Source: Microbacterium sp. RU1D (lineage in GTDB: Bacteria > Actinomycetota > Actinomycetes > Actinomycetales > Microbacteriaceae). From it: DNA of 64,000 bases. Positions 52,282 through 60,903 of this stretch are shown piece after piece; the stretch's first letter is position 1, and each line of letters begins with the position of its first letter. The position numbers and the translations under genes were made by a program. The notes beneath the pieces were generated by a model that made no database searches, was not told where the DNA came from, and was given only the letters and a program-made list of their open reading frames with translations. Location of the stretch: assembly GCF_900156435.1 (NCBI RefSeq), contig NZ_FTPQ01000003.1, forward strand, positions 434,001-498,000. Reading direction: 5' to 3'.

Positions 52282-53664
52282 ATGACCCACTCCCCCGCCG
52301 CGCGCATGCACGAGGTCAGCGACGAGACGCGCGCCATCGTCGACATGGTGCTCGAGTACTCCCGGGGCCGGCTGACGTCGGAGGACACCCCGCTCGACAA
52401 GCCGCTGCCCGCGGCCGAACTGCGGCGCCTCGCGGGCCGAACCATCGACGAGAAGGGCATCGGCGCGCGCAAGGCGCTCGGCGTCTTCGAGCACGTGCTG
52501 GCCCCCGCGTGCATCACGACGGACGACCCGCGCTACCTCTCGTTCATCCCGAGCGCGCCGACCAAGGCGGCGGCGGCCTTCGACCTCGTCGTCTCGGCCA
52601 GCGCGCTCTACGGCGGTTCGTGGCTCGAGGGCGCGGGCGCCGTGCACGCCGAGAACGAGGTGCTGCGCTGGCTCGCCGCCGAGTTCGGCCTGCCCGAGGG
52701 GGCCGGCGGCGTCTTCGTGCAGGGCGGAACGCTCGGCAACCTCTCCGCCCTGGTCGCCGCGCGCGAGGCGGCGAGGGATCGCCTGGCGGATGCCGGCACG
52801 CCCCGCCCCGACGCTTGGCGCGTGGTCTGCAGCGTCGAGGCGCACTCCTCCATCGCATCGGCGGCGCGCGTGATGGACGTCGAGGTCGTCGGGGTCCCCG
52901 TGGGCGAGGACGGCGTGCTGCGCGGCGACGCCGTGCGCGCCGCGCTCGAAGAGCATGGCCACAGCGTCTTCGCCGTCGTCGCCACGGCCGGATCGACCAA
53001 CTTCGGCATCGTCGACGACATCGCCGACATCGCCCGCGCTGTCGCCGGCTCGGGCGTCTGGCTCCATGTCGACGGCGCCTACGGGCTGACGGGCATGCTC
53101 TCGCCGCGCACCCGGCCCCTGTTCGCGGGTGTCGAGCACGCCGACTCCCTCGTCGTCGACCCGCACAAGTGGCTGTTCGCGCCGTTCGATGCCTGCGCGC
53201 TCATCTACCGCGACCCCGAGCTGGGTCGTCGCGCCCACACGCAGCACGCCGAGTACCTCGACACGCTCACCGAGACGAGCGACTGGAGCCCCTCGGACTT
53301 CGCCGCGCACCTCACGCGCCGCGCGCGCGGACTGCCGCTGTGGTTCTCGCTCGCCACCTACGGTGCGGCGGTCTACCGCGAGGCCATCACCTCCGCCATC
53401 GATCTCGCGCAGCGCATCGCCGAGGACATCGAGCGCCGACCCGAGCTGACCCTCGTGCGTCGCCCGCAGCTCGGGGTCGTCGTGTTCGAGCGCGTCGGCT
53501 GGTCGAAGGCCGACTACGACCGTTGGTCGTCTCACCTGCTCGACGCGCAGCACGCCTTCGTGACCCCGTCGAGCCACGCCGGCCGGGTGAACGCGCGCTT
53601 CGCGATCCTCAACCCCCGCACGACCTTCGACGACCTCGTGGGAATCCTCGACACGATGATCTGA
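52282..53664 (+). CDS. Group II PLP-dependent decarboxylase (aromatic amino-acid or glutamate type)
   Basis: A 460-residue type-I-fold decarboxylase. GVFVQGGTLGNLSALVAARE near residue 157 contacts the phosphate, WLHVDGAYGLTG near 258 holds the PLP aspartate and VVDPHKWLFAPFD near 298 the Schiff-base lysine. The family decarboxylates tryptophan, tyrosine, DOPA, glutamate or 2,4-diaminobutyrate, and residues seen here do not settle which. CGGAGGTCGC precedes the ATG at 52282. Confidence 0.88.
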   Translation: MTHSPAARMHEVSDETRAIVDMVLEYSRGRLTSEDTPLDKPLPAAELRRLAGRTIDEKGIGARKALGVFEHVLAPACITTDDPRYLSFIPSAPTKAAAAFDLVVSASALYGGSWLEGAGAVHAENEVLRWLAAEFGLPEGAGGVFVQGGTLGNLSALVAAREAARDRLADAGTPRPDAWRVVCSVEAHSSIASAARVMDVEVVGVPVGEDGVLRGDAVRAALEEHGHSVFAVVATAGSTNFGIVDDIADIARAVAGSGVWLHVDGAYGLTGMLSPRTRPLFAGVEHADSLVVDPHKWLFAPFDACALIYRDPELGRRAHTQHAEYLDTLTETSDWSPSDFAAHLTRRARGLPLWFSLATYGAAVYREAITSAIDLAQRIAEDIERRPELTLVRRPQLGVVVFERVGWSKADYDRWSSHLLDAQHAFVTPSSHAGRVNARFAILNPRTTFDDLVGILDTMI

Positions 53665-53857
53665 CGGATGCCGCGGCCCGGGCCGTGCACAACGGACCGC
53701 CCACACGACGCCCGCCGGTTCGCGCCCACGGGCCTCGCCCCCGGCGGCATCCGTGCACAACAGCGGGGATCGTCCGCGACACGCCGTCCCAGCCGCCCCC
53801 GCCTCGGCGTGTCGGCGACACCTCCCGCCGTCGTGCTACCGACGCGGGGGTCGGAAC
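53665..53857. other. Gene-free convergent spacer with hairpins
   Basis: CCGTGCACAAC occurs twice (53684 and 53751), and CGACACGCCG / CGGCGTGTCG (about 53778-53815) form a stem. These probably end the two converging transcripts. Confidence 0.4.
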
Positions 53858-55336
53858 TCATCCGCCGCGCGCACCGCGGTTCCGGGACACCTCGACGGCG
53901 CCGAGCAGGATTGCCGCACCGGAGAACACCACCGACACTCCGAGCGCCAGGGTGAGCGCCCCCGCGAAGGTCGCGTGATCGGCCGCGGGTGCCCCCGTGC
54001 CGGCCGCCCCGGCCACCCCCGCCGCTGCGAGCACGAACGTCGTGCCGAGGACCGTCTGACCGATCGACGACCCGACCCGCTGGGCCGTCTGCACGATGCC
54101 GCCAGCGACCCCGCCGCGGCGCGGGTCGACGTCGGCGAGGGTCAGCGTCTGATTGGGAGTGACGATCGCACCTCCGGCGACGCCGAGCACGAAGAGCGGC
54201 ACGCACAGCCGGAGGATGACGCCGACGGGGTCGGTGGCGTCGGCCCCCACATGCACGATGACCCCGAGCACGATCGTCATCGTGGTGAACACCGCGACCG
54301 CCGCGACGAGCAACGGACGTCCGACGCGCGAGACGAAGCGTCCCGCGACCGGCGCCCCCACGACGGAGCCGATCGCGTAGGCCGTGACGCCCAGGCCCGA
54401 CTGCAGCGCGGTGAAGCCGAGACCGTTCTGGTAGTACAGCGCGAGCACGAGAGGGATCCCGGTGTTGCTGCAGAAGAAGACGACGGCGAACACGACGCCC
54501 GTGACGAACGAGCGGACGCGGAACAGGCGCAGATCCATCAGGGGTCCGGCATCCGCCCGCGTCAATCGGGCCTCGTGCCGCACGAACGCGAACAGGAACG
54601 CGGCCGCCGGCACGAGGAGCAGCAGCATCACCGGTCCACCGCCCTGGCCGGTCTCGACGATCGGGAACAGCACGCACAGCAGGCCGACACCGAGCAGCAC
54701 CGCGCCCAGCACGTCGACACGTCGACCGGATGCCGATGGCGACGGCTCGTCGGCGGGGACCCACCGGCGTGCGAGCAGGGCCGCAGCCACCCCGACGGGC
54801 ACGTTGATGAAGAACACCGACCGCCACCCGAGCTCCGGCCCGCCCGCGGCGATGAGGAGCCCTGCGATGACGGGTCCGAGAGCGGTCCCCGCACCGACGG
54901 TGAGCCCCAGCCGCCCGAACGCGCGCCCCCGCTCCCACGCGGGGAAGGCGTTCTGGATGAAGCCCGAGACCTGCGGCCCCATCATCCCCCCGAACAGCCC
55001 CTGCACCACCCGCGCCGCGATCAGCAGGCCCGCGTTCGGGGCGAGGCCCGCAGCGGCGCTGGCCGTGACGAAGCCGAGCACCGCGATCGTGAAGACGCGG
55101 CGCCGTCCCCACCCGTCGCCCAGGCGGCCGCCGATGACCGGCACGAGGGCGAAGGCGAGGACGTACCCGGTGACGATCCATTGCAGCTCGCTCGCGTCGG
55201 CGCCGGTCGAGCGCCCGATGGAGGGCAGGGCGACATTCGTCACGCTGACATCGAGGAGCGCGGCGAACTGCCCCAGGAGCATGACCGACAGGGCGCGCCA
55301 CCGGCGCGGGTCTGGAGCGGGGGCGGATGCCGTCAC
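53858..55336 (-). CDS. MFS drug-efflux transporter (EmrB/QacA, DHA2 type)
   Basis: A 492-residue transporter with about fourteen helices. ALLDVSVTNVALPSIGRSTG at residues 26-45, the GGRLGDGWGRRRVF loop and LTVGAGTALGPVIAGLL (motif C of antiporters) identify the DHA2 drug:H+ antiporter family. It starts with GTG at 55336 and lacks an obvious ribosome-binding site. No regulator lies beside it. Confidence 0.9.
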   Translation of the reverse strand: MTASAPAPDPRRWRALSVMLLGQFAALLDVSVTNVALPSIGRSTGADASELQWIVTGYVLAFALVPVIGGRLGDGWGRRRVFTIAVLGFVTASAAAGLAPNAGLLIAARVVQGLFGGMMGPQVSGFIQNAFPAWERGRAFGRLGLTVGAGTALGPVIAGLLIAAGGPELGWRSVFFINVPVGVAAALLARRWVPADEPSPSASGRRVDVLGAVLLGVGLLCVLFPIVETGQGGGPVMLLLLVPAAAFLFAFVRHEARLTRADAGPLMDLRLFRVRSFVTGVVFAVVFFCSNTGIPLVLALYYQNGLGFTALQSGLGVTAYAIGSVVGAPVAGRFVSRVGRPLLVAAVAVFTTMTIVLGVIVHVGADATDPVGVILRLCVPLFVLGVAGGAIVTPNQTLTLADVDPRRGGVAGGIVQTAQRVGSSIGQTVLGTTFVLAAAGVAGAAGTGAPAADHATFAGALTLALGVSVVFSGAAILLGAVEVSRNRGARGG

Positions 55337-55349
55337 CGGGCGCCGCGCT

Positions 55350-55451
55350 TCAGCTCGACGTGCGCAGGTCGAGGACGGTGGCGGCGACGCTGGGGTCCAC
55401 GGCGTCCGGAACCGGGTGGACGCCGTGATCGACCTCGCATGGGGCGAGCAT
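55350..55451 (-). CDS. Possible 33-residue ORF upstream of the MFS gene
   Basis: An ATG frame (MLAPCEVDHGVHPVPDAVD...) with strongly GC-biased third positions ends 13 bp before the MFS start. It may be a small protein, a leader, or the tail of a lost gene. I do not recognise it. Confidence 0.3.
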   Translation of the reverse strand: MLAPCEVDHGVHPVPDAVDPSVAATVLDLRTSS

Positions 55452-55543
55452 AAGCCCGGCGGGGCGGGGGCGTCGGCGGACGGCGACGGCTGCCCCGGAG
55501 ACGCGGCGGCAGCTCAGGACGCGAGACCCGTCCTGACATGAGA

Positions 55544-55567
55544 AAAGCCCCGGGGAACCGGGGCTTT
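55544..55567. terminator. Bidirectional terminator at the left edge of the accessory island
   Basis: AAAGCCCCGG and CCGGGGCTTT form a perfect stem with a GGAA loop, with A and T tracts at either side. It separates the MFS region from the lower-GC island. Confidence 0.75.
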
Positions 55568-55583
55568 CTCGACATCTGTAGAG

Positions 55584-56032
55584 CCAGTACACCACTACTC
55601 GAATAAATCGGCGCTCTTGCCGCCACCCCTAGTGGAGTTGCAGAAATTGGCTGGTCTAGTACCGAATCCTTCTGGCTCCAACTCATCCTCAGAGCCGTCG
55701 CCTCGACTCTTGCGCCGTCGCCTCGATCCAACTCTCGTCGCTGAGATCGTCGCGAAGTACCAGTCCGGCGCAACGACCCCGTCCCTCTGCGTGGAGTACA
55801 CCCTCTCGAAGGGTGGCCTGCTGAAGCTGCTCCGCGATGAGGGTGTCCAACTCCGTTGCCAGCCGCTCAATGACCACCAGGTCCGTGAAGCCGCTGTGCT
55901 CTATAAGAGCGGCAAGTCGATCGTAGTTATCGCTGCGCACTTCAACGTGAGCTACAACGGCGTCCGACAAGCCTTCGTTCGGGCAGGTGTAGAGCGTCGA
56001 CCTCGCGGAGGGAAGCGAGCCTAGGCGGCCTT
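55584..56032 (+). repeat. Direct repeat, left copy (HTH gene unit)
   Basis: About 450 bp starting CCAGTACACC and ending just after AGGCGGCCTT is repeated with the same spacing and no length change at 58411-58859. It includes a 130-codon HTH gene and its 48-bp leader. The two copies flank the KAP NTPase gene. Confidence 0.85.
55632..56024 (+). CDS. Double helix-turn-helix DNA-binding protein, copy 1
   Basis: A 130-residue protein starting MELQKLAGLVPN (GTG start). It holds two resolvase-like HTH units: EIVAKYQSGATTPSLCVEY with LSKGGLLKLLRDEG, and VREAAVLYKSGKSIVVIAAH with VSYNGVRQAFVRAG, then a basic RRPRGGKRA tail. I do not know its function; the architecture resembles DNA-binding tails of recombinases or element-associated regulators. 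Its paralogue at 58459 has the same length and roughly three quarters identical residues. Confidence 0.7.
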   Translation: MELQKLAGLVPNPSGSNSSSEPSPRLLRRRLDPTLVAEIVAKYQSGATTPSLCVEYTLSKGGLLKLLRDEGVQLRCQPLNDHQVREAAVLYKSGKSIVVIAAHFNVSYNGVRQAFVRAGVERRPRGGKRA

Positions 56033-56215
56033 CGAGTTGCCCCCGGCTTGTCGCCGCAGCTCGTTGTCTGGCGGCACCTCTGGGTGCGCCCGCTGAAAGG
56101 AGCTCGACGCGAGGTAGCGGCTCGCGAAGCCCCTCGTCCATTGTCAGCAGTCAGAACCCATGCGGGAGATTAGGACTCCCCTAGCGAAGCCCGCGCGGCT
56201 CGCTCTCTGCCGAGG

Positions 56216-58279
56216 CTACTCGAAGTCCTTCGGCCTCCAGCCGTCGCGATACTTTTCCGCGAGTTGCACGAGCGGGCTGTCACCGTCTGCTTGGCGCAAC
56301 GCGCCGATCGCGGCGCTGAGCGACTCCTCGCTACCGAAAACTCTTAACAATCCGTCCCACCAAAGACGCACCTCGGTTCGGACGTTCGCGGATCCGAGGA
56401 ATTGGCTCGTAGAAACCGACCGCCCGGATTTGATCAGCGACCGGATCTCGTCTGGGTTCGCGAAGTCCAGTGGGACGTATGCCTCGCCCAGGTCCTCTGC
56501 GGTCTGCCAAAAGACCCTCAACAGATCCCATTCCTCAGCGGGTACCGCCGAGTGGTTACGGCTGACCCGATCCAGCAGTTCGGCCTCAAGCTCGTCCGCC
56601 AGCTCTTTGCTGATGAGCTTGTGCCCCGCGTTCTCCATGTGGCCTACGGTCTTCAAAAGCTGAAACTGCGACGAGTAGGAGGCCAGTTCTGGCAGGATCT
56701 CCCGCACGGCCCTTTCGCGGTCGGCCTCGTTTTCTATACGCCGCATCAGCCGCAGCACGACCCGTCCGACGATGAGATCAGGACGCATCATGTCGAGAAC
56801 ACCGCGCGAATCTCGCTCGGGGATATCTTTGATGCGGTTGATGAGCACGATCGACGCCGGCACAACGGCTTCGATCGGGTAGCTGTCCTGATACACCTCC
56901 AAGCCGGAGATGGTGTCTTCGAGATCCTCGGGCTGCAGGCTGTCCAGATACTCCCCGAGAGACTTCCGGTCCGAGAGCACGGTCTGTGCCTTCTCCGCAC
57001 GACGGAACGAGACCAGTCCGCTCGGGGCCGTTCGCTCCAGATAGAGGTCTAGGTGGTTGATGTCGGCCAGCCGATGGCCCTGCTTCGCCTGGGCGCCAAA
57101 ACCGGATCCATAGTGCGTGTTGTCCGTGTACCGCCGCGCCATCGGAAAAACTTGGTGGATCAGCGCTCGGACGACGTCCGCGTCGTCGCCCGCGACCTTA
57201 ATGAAGCTGTCGATCTCGGCTTGCTGCGGCTTCGCATCGCGGTTGCCGTATGTCTTCGGTTCTTGGGTGAGCGTCTGTCTCAGGTCCCGAACCTGCTGGA
57301 AAAGTTCGGGCCGGAAGACGCGGACGGCTTCGAGCGCGAGTATGTCGACGACCTCTATCTCACTGCCCAGCGCTTCGATCGTCGACCGTGCCGACAGGGT
57401 CAGGCGGGTGACGTCGCGCAGACTGCCGATCAGCGGCTCGATGATCTCGAAGTACACCGACGACCACTCGCTCTGGCTGAAGCGGAGATTCTCCACCCCG
57501 TCGAGGACCGCGCTGAGCTTCTCGAAGATCTGCCGTCGCAGCATCTCGCGGGGGATCTGCGGCAAGTCGAAGCTGAGCTGAACAATCTTCTCGAGGTAGG
57601 CGCGGCCGGGAACGTTCGTCTCGTCCAGCGCTCTCTCAACGCGGAGCCGATCGAAGGCCAGCACGTAGACCACGTTGGGGAAGCTCGCCGTCAACCGTAC
57701 GAGCTTGAAGATGTCGCGGATCTCCTCGGTCGACAGGCGGTCGATGTCATCGACGACGACCACGACGGGCTGATCGAGCCCGGCCAGAGCATCCGAGACC
57801 TTCTGACGAAGGGGTTTGGCTCCGCGTTCTTTCCACCACCGCCGGGCGGATTTGTACGACTTGTGCGCGCGGTCGAACCATCCGCCGACGACGGGCAGAA
57901 TGGCGATCGGACTGAGGACGTCGCCGTACTCGTCGAGTGCCTCGGCGATCCCTCCAAACCGCGACCTGTCCGCCAGCCGCAGTTCCGACGCGATCTCCTT
58001 GAAAAAGACGTCGACGAGTTGCTGCGCCCCAGAGAACATCCACGGGTTGAAGTCGACCACGGCGAGTCCGGGATCCCGCTGGAACTGTTCACGCATCAGA
58101 TTGACGAACGAGCTCTTGCCTGACCCCCAAGCGCCCATGACCCCGACCACGGCGCCTTCCGAAAGGTCCAGCCGACGAAGGCTCCTAGCGAAACCATGGG
58201 CAACCTCCGCCCGGCCGAGTACGTCCTCAGCGGACGACTTGATTGGGTTGTCAACGGGCGGCTTGTCCTCGATGCTCAC
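56216..58279 (-). CDS. KAP-family P-loop NTPase, candidate phage-defence protein
   Basis: A 687-residue protein with Walker A GVMGAWGSGKSSFVN near residue 48, VVDFNPWMFSGAQQLVDVFF typical of KAP NTPases, and Walker B VVVVVDDIDRLSTEE near 175. The C-terminal 400 residues are helical with no recognised domain. KAP NTPases include the phage T7 exclusion protein PifA and occur in defence islands, usually membrane-linked; here only a weak hydrophobic LSPIAILPVVGGWF is seen. It starts with GTG at 58279. It lies alone between two directly repeated HTH genes in lower-GC DNA, which suggests a mobile cassette. Defence is inferred. Confidence 0.85.
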   Translation of the reverse strand: MSIEDKPPVDNPIKSSAEDVLGRAEVAHGFARSLRRLDLSEGAVVGVMGAWGSGKSSFVNLMREQFQRDPGLAVVDFNPWMFSGAQQLVDVFFKEIASELRLADRSRFGGIAEALDEYGDVLSPIAILPVVGGWFDRAHKSYKSARRWWKERGAKPLRQKVSDALAGLDQPVVVVVDDIDRLSTEEIRDIFKLVRLTASFPNVVYVLAFDRLRVERALDETNVPGRAYLEKIVQLSFDLPQIPREMLRRQIFEKLSAVLDGVENLRFSQSEWSSVYFEIIEPLIGSLRDVTRLTLSARSTIEALGSEIEVVDILALEAVRVFRPELFQQVRDLRQTLTQEPKTYGNRDAKPQQAEIDSFIKVAGDDADVVRALIHQVFPMARRYTDNTHYGSGFGAQAKQGHRLADINHLDLYLERTAPSGLVSFRRAEKAQTVLSDRKSLGEYLDSLQPEDLEDTISGLEVYQDSYPIEAVVPASIVLINRIKDIPERDSRGVLDMMRPDLIVGRVVLRLMRRIENEADRERAVREILPELASYSSQFQLLKTVGHMENAGHKLISKELADELEAELLDRVSRNHSAVPAEEWDLLRVFWQTAEDLGEAYVPLDFANPDEIRSLIKSGRSVSTSQFLGSANVRTEVRLWWDGLLRVFGSEESLSAAIGALRQADGDSPLVQLAEKYRDGWRPKDFE

Positions 58280-58370
58280 GTGCGTCCTCGCATGTTCTTC
58301 CGCCTATCGCGGCGGGGATCACAATACAGCGAGCCATGGACATCGAAAATAACGACGGCGAGTCAAACAG

Positions 58371-58408
58371 ATTGTTCGAGTAAGACCGGAGTCCTATCCC
58401 TGAAGTAG
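58371..58408. repeat. 38-bp repeat, left copy (possible attachment-like site)
   Basis: The 38-nt segment from ATTGTTCGAG to GAAGTAG is repeated at 60629-60666 with 31 of 38 positions the same. It ends at the left edge of the second HTH unit. GATTGTTCGAGT (58370) and ACTCGAACAAATC (58424) are also inverted around this junction. Confidence 0.65.
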
Positions 58409-58410
58409 GC

Positions 58411-58859
58411 CCAGTACACCGCAACTCGAACAAATCGGCACTTCTGCCGCCATCACTGGTGGAACTGCAAAAATTGGCTGGACTATCCCCAAATTCGGTA
58501 GCCGGAAACTCGCCCTCAGAGCATCCGGCTCGGCTCCTGCGCCGTCGGCTCAGTCACACACTCGTCGCTGAGATCCTGGAGAAGTATCAGTCCGGCGCGA
58601 CGACGCCATCCCTCTGCACCGAGTACTCCCTATCGAAGGGTGGCCTGCTGGAGCTACTCCGCGACGAAGGCGCCCAGCTTCGCTGCCAGCCGCTCACCGA
58701 CGTGCAGGTCCGCGAAGCCACCGCACTCTATAGCAACGGCAAGTCGCTCGCAGCAATTGCCGACCACTTCGGCGTCAGCTACAACGGCGTGCGCCAAGCC
58801 CTCGTTCGGGCAGGTATTCAGCGCCGGCCTCGCGGTGGAAGTCGAACCTAGGCGGCCTT
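58411..58859 (+). repeat. Direct repeat, right copy (HTH gene unit)
   Basis: Right member of the pair described at 55584, offset by exactly 2827 bp along its whole length. Confidence 0.85.
58459..58851 (+). CDS. Double helix-turn-helix DNA-binding protein, copy 2
   Basis: A 130-residue paralogue of the protein at 55632, starting MELQKLAGLSPN with GTG. The HTH units read EILEKYQSGATTPSLCTEY and VREATALYSNGKSLAAIADH, ending in RRPRGGSRT. Substitutions are scattered with no frame disruption, so both copies have been under selection or the duplication is moderately old. Function unknown. Confidence 0.7.
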   Translation: MELQKLAGLSPNSVAGNSPSEHPARLLRRRLSHTLVAEILEKYQSGATTPSLCTEYSLSKGGLLELLRDEGAQLRCQPLTDVQVREATALYSNGKSLAAIADHFGVSYNGVRQALVRAGIQRRPRGGSRT

Positions 58860-58995
58860 AAAATCCTCTCCAGCCTGTTGTCGCAATTGTTCTCTGCGTT
58901 CTTCGGTGGCGCCAACACAAAAATCGAAAGAATAGGCCTTGAGGGCACCACGATCTATTCCTCGCACCTATCGAGTGGAGAAACAAACCAGGAAT

Positions 58996-59505
58996 CTAGA
59001 TCGAATCTTCCGAGGTCGAAGCAATAGCTCTAGAATGAACGATTCTTGCAACAACTCCCGCCGCGGGGAGACACGCTACTGAGAGAAGCCACCAATAAGA
59101 GGCGAGCGCACCCACGTAAAGCGTGATGCCGTAATGACCCACTCCGTGATGATCCTCGTAGAGCGGCCCCCATGCGCCGTTGACGACCATGAACCACGGC
59201 GCACCGACAGCGCCGCACACCCACAGCGACTCGCCCAGAATCCGCACGTACCGCCCCCGCGCTACGTACCCGCGATTTCGCAAGGCGAGAACCAGTATGA
59301 GCCCCATGGCGAGGAGGCTATAAATCACCCAACCCGAAATAACCCAAACGGGCCGAAAGCCCAGTTCGTCCAGCCCTTCAATGAAAGTCAGCCCGTATGA
59401 CGCCGGGCCGCTGAACACCGCAGCTGCGAGCAGAAGAAGAAGCGTGAAAAAGCCCACGCCAAGCATCCATCCGATTCGCAATCGGTCCTGCCTCACCACG
59501 AACAC
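58996..59505 (-). CDS. Four-helix membrane protein, candidate Rhs immunity protein
   Basis: A 169-residue protein with four hydrophobic segments (about residues 12-36, 50-74, 94-108 and 125-153). It starts with GTG at 59505, overlapping the stop of the Rhs toxin tip by 13 nt, the tight coupling expected of toxin-immunity pairs. I do not recognise the family. Base composition is lower in GC than the flanking genome. Confidence 0.65.
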   Translation of the reverse strand: MFVVRQDRLRIGWMLGVGFFTLLLLLAAAVFSGPASYGLTFIEGLDELGFRPVWVISGWVIYSLLAMGLILVLALRNRGYVARGRYVRILGESLWVCGAVGAPWFMVVNGAWGPLYEDHHGVGHYGITLYVGALASYWWLLSVACLPAAGVVARIVHSRAIASTSEDSI

Positions 59506-60488
59506 GCCGCCCCCGCAGCCGGAGGAAAGGTCGAAAAAATCCTTCCAGGCGCACTAGCCAACCACGTGGGATTGTCCCCTCTACCAGTTTCGAGATCCCA
59601 GGTTCCGTTACCGACGATCGACTCGGGAAGGGCCCCCGCCTCATGGCAGTCCCATTGTTGAAGCATGGAATTGGTGACGAGGGTTGGACTAAATGCGCCA
59701 GCGAAGGTCGGGAAGGGGAGTCGCCCAATAGCTGGCGGCGTAGCCTTGAACAACAGTTGATCTGGTTTGAAACTAAACTTCCACTTTTCTGTGGTATCGA
59801 CGTACGACAGCGAAGCTGTCATTGTCCTGCCCCCGACGCGTGCGGTCATTTCATACTTCTTGCTCGCAATCGGCGCAAACAAAACGCTGGGAGATACGAT
59901 GAAATACCCTTTTTTTGCGTATCTCTCCAGGGAGTCTGCGCTCATCTTGCCGCTAAGGTCGTTTTTTCCGATGGGGTCGGTGGGCCAGACGTAGTCGTTG
60001 TCCACGCCACCCCCCACGGAATCGACCTGGAGGAACCGGCCCAGGGCCGGCACGTAGAGACGTGCGCCCATCTCTATGAGAAGGCTGGATCCCGCAGTTT
60101 CTACGAGCTTCTTCGCAGAATCATGCCACCCCGCAACGCTGCCAACGTTCCCAAAGTCGTCTGCCTCGACAGTGCCCAAAGCGCGGTTGCCGTTAGCCAG
60201 GGGCTGTCCAAATGGGTCGTAGAGTCGGATGCCTGTCGTTGCATTCCCGTCACTGGTGGTCAAGGTGTGCCCCTGAAGCGAAGGGTACGACCATGTGCCC
60301 GCTCCTGCATCTGACGCATTAACGCTGACTCCGCCGGGGAGCGCTACTGTTCGGGTGGCGGTGCCTGCTAGTGGCAATATCGCCCAGGGGGCGTCCCCAC
60401 CACCGGCGTACAAGTACCGAACAGTTGATCGCCTCCGAGCGGTCGCTTCGATCCCTGCGCCACCGATCGTTTGCCCGCCCGTTCGACA
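59493..60488 (-). pseudogene. Orphan C-terminal Rhs fragment with toxin tip
   Basis: The open frame (331 codons) has no proper N-terminus: it opens right after a stop codon at 60489. Its first part matches the end of an Rhs core, [15 protein letters not shown], then [27 protein letters not shown] and the [10 protein letters not shown] boundary motif. The last 170 residues are a variable toxin-like tip ending in [13 protein letters not shown] and [10 protein letters not shown], a pattern that reminds me of DUF2599, unverified. Displaced Rhs tips of this kind arise by recombination at Rhs loci. The candidate immunity gene overlaps its stop. Confidence 0.75.
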
Positions 60489-60628
60489 CTACGTTCAGGG
60501 GCAACTAAGCGGGAGCGGACAACAGCTGCGTCAGGGGCTCGACCATGTCGCCCATGACTTGCATCGCTAGAAGAGCAGAGTCTCCGCACTCTCTGGAGCC
60601 ACCTTGGGCTCGGCCAGCGCTCGAAAAA
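60489..60628. other. Decayed sequence between the Rhs fragment and the 38-bp repeat
   Basis: No intact gene. A minus-strand stretch ending MQVMGDMVEPLTQLLSAPA looks protein-like and may be the tail of a lost gene. The right end holds a six-base T-run on the minus strand that could end the tRNA transcript. Confidence 0.3.
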
Positions 60629-60666
60629 ATTGTTCTAGTAAGACCATCGTCATACCCCAGAAGTAG
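60629..60666. repeat. 38-bp repeat, right copy, abutting tRNA-Met
   Basis: Partner of 58371-58408. Its last three bases overlap the 3' end of tRNA-Met, the position at which integrated elements often recombine. Confidence 0.65.
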
Positions 60667-60737
60667 CGGGAGCGGGGCTTGAACCCGCGACCTCACGATT
60701 ATGAGTCGTGCGCTCTCACCAACTGAGCTACCCCGCC
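60664..60737 (-). tRNA. tRNA-Met (anticodon CAT)
   Basis: A complete cloverleaf: 5' acceptor GGCGGGG, D-arm TAGCTCAGTTGGTGAGAGC, anticodon loop CTCATAA reading CAT, T-arm GCGGGTTCAAGCCCCGC. The elongator-type acceptor and lack of an initiator C1xA72 mismatch favour elongator Met; a tRNA-Ile with modified CAT cannot be excluded. Confidence 0.93.
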
Positions 60738-60764
60738 GCGTGGCATCCGGAAACCGGATGCTTG

Positions 60765-60836
60765 AGCCCCGAGTCAGGATTGAACTGACGACCCCTTCCT
60801 TACCATGGAAGTGCTCTGCCACTGAGCTATCGGGGC
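60765..60836 (-). tRNA. tRNA-Thr (anticodon GGT)
   Basis: GCCCCGA/TCGGGGC acceptor, D-arm TAGCTCAGTGGCAGAGC, anticodon stem CTTCC/GGAAG with loop ATGGTAA reading GGT, and T-arm TCAGTTCAATCCTGA. It is 27 bp upstream of tRNA-Met on the same strand. Confidence 0.96.
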
Positions 60837-60903
60837 GTACCCGGATCGCTCCGGGCAACTAGAAGAGAATATCAGACCGAGACACTCTCTTACGAATCGA
60901 GGC

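Noticed and set aside
53753..55453. Plus-strand open frame opposite the MFS gene
   Set aside because: It is an Arg/Asp/His-rich shadow of the transporter and has no recognisable domain.
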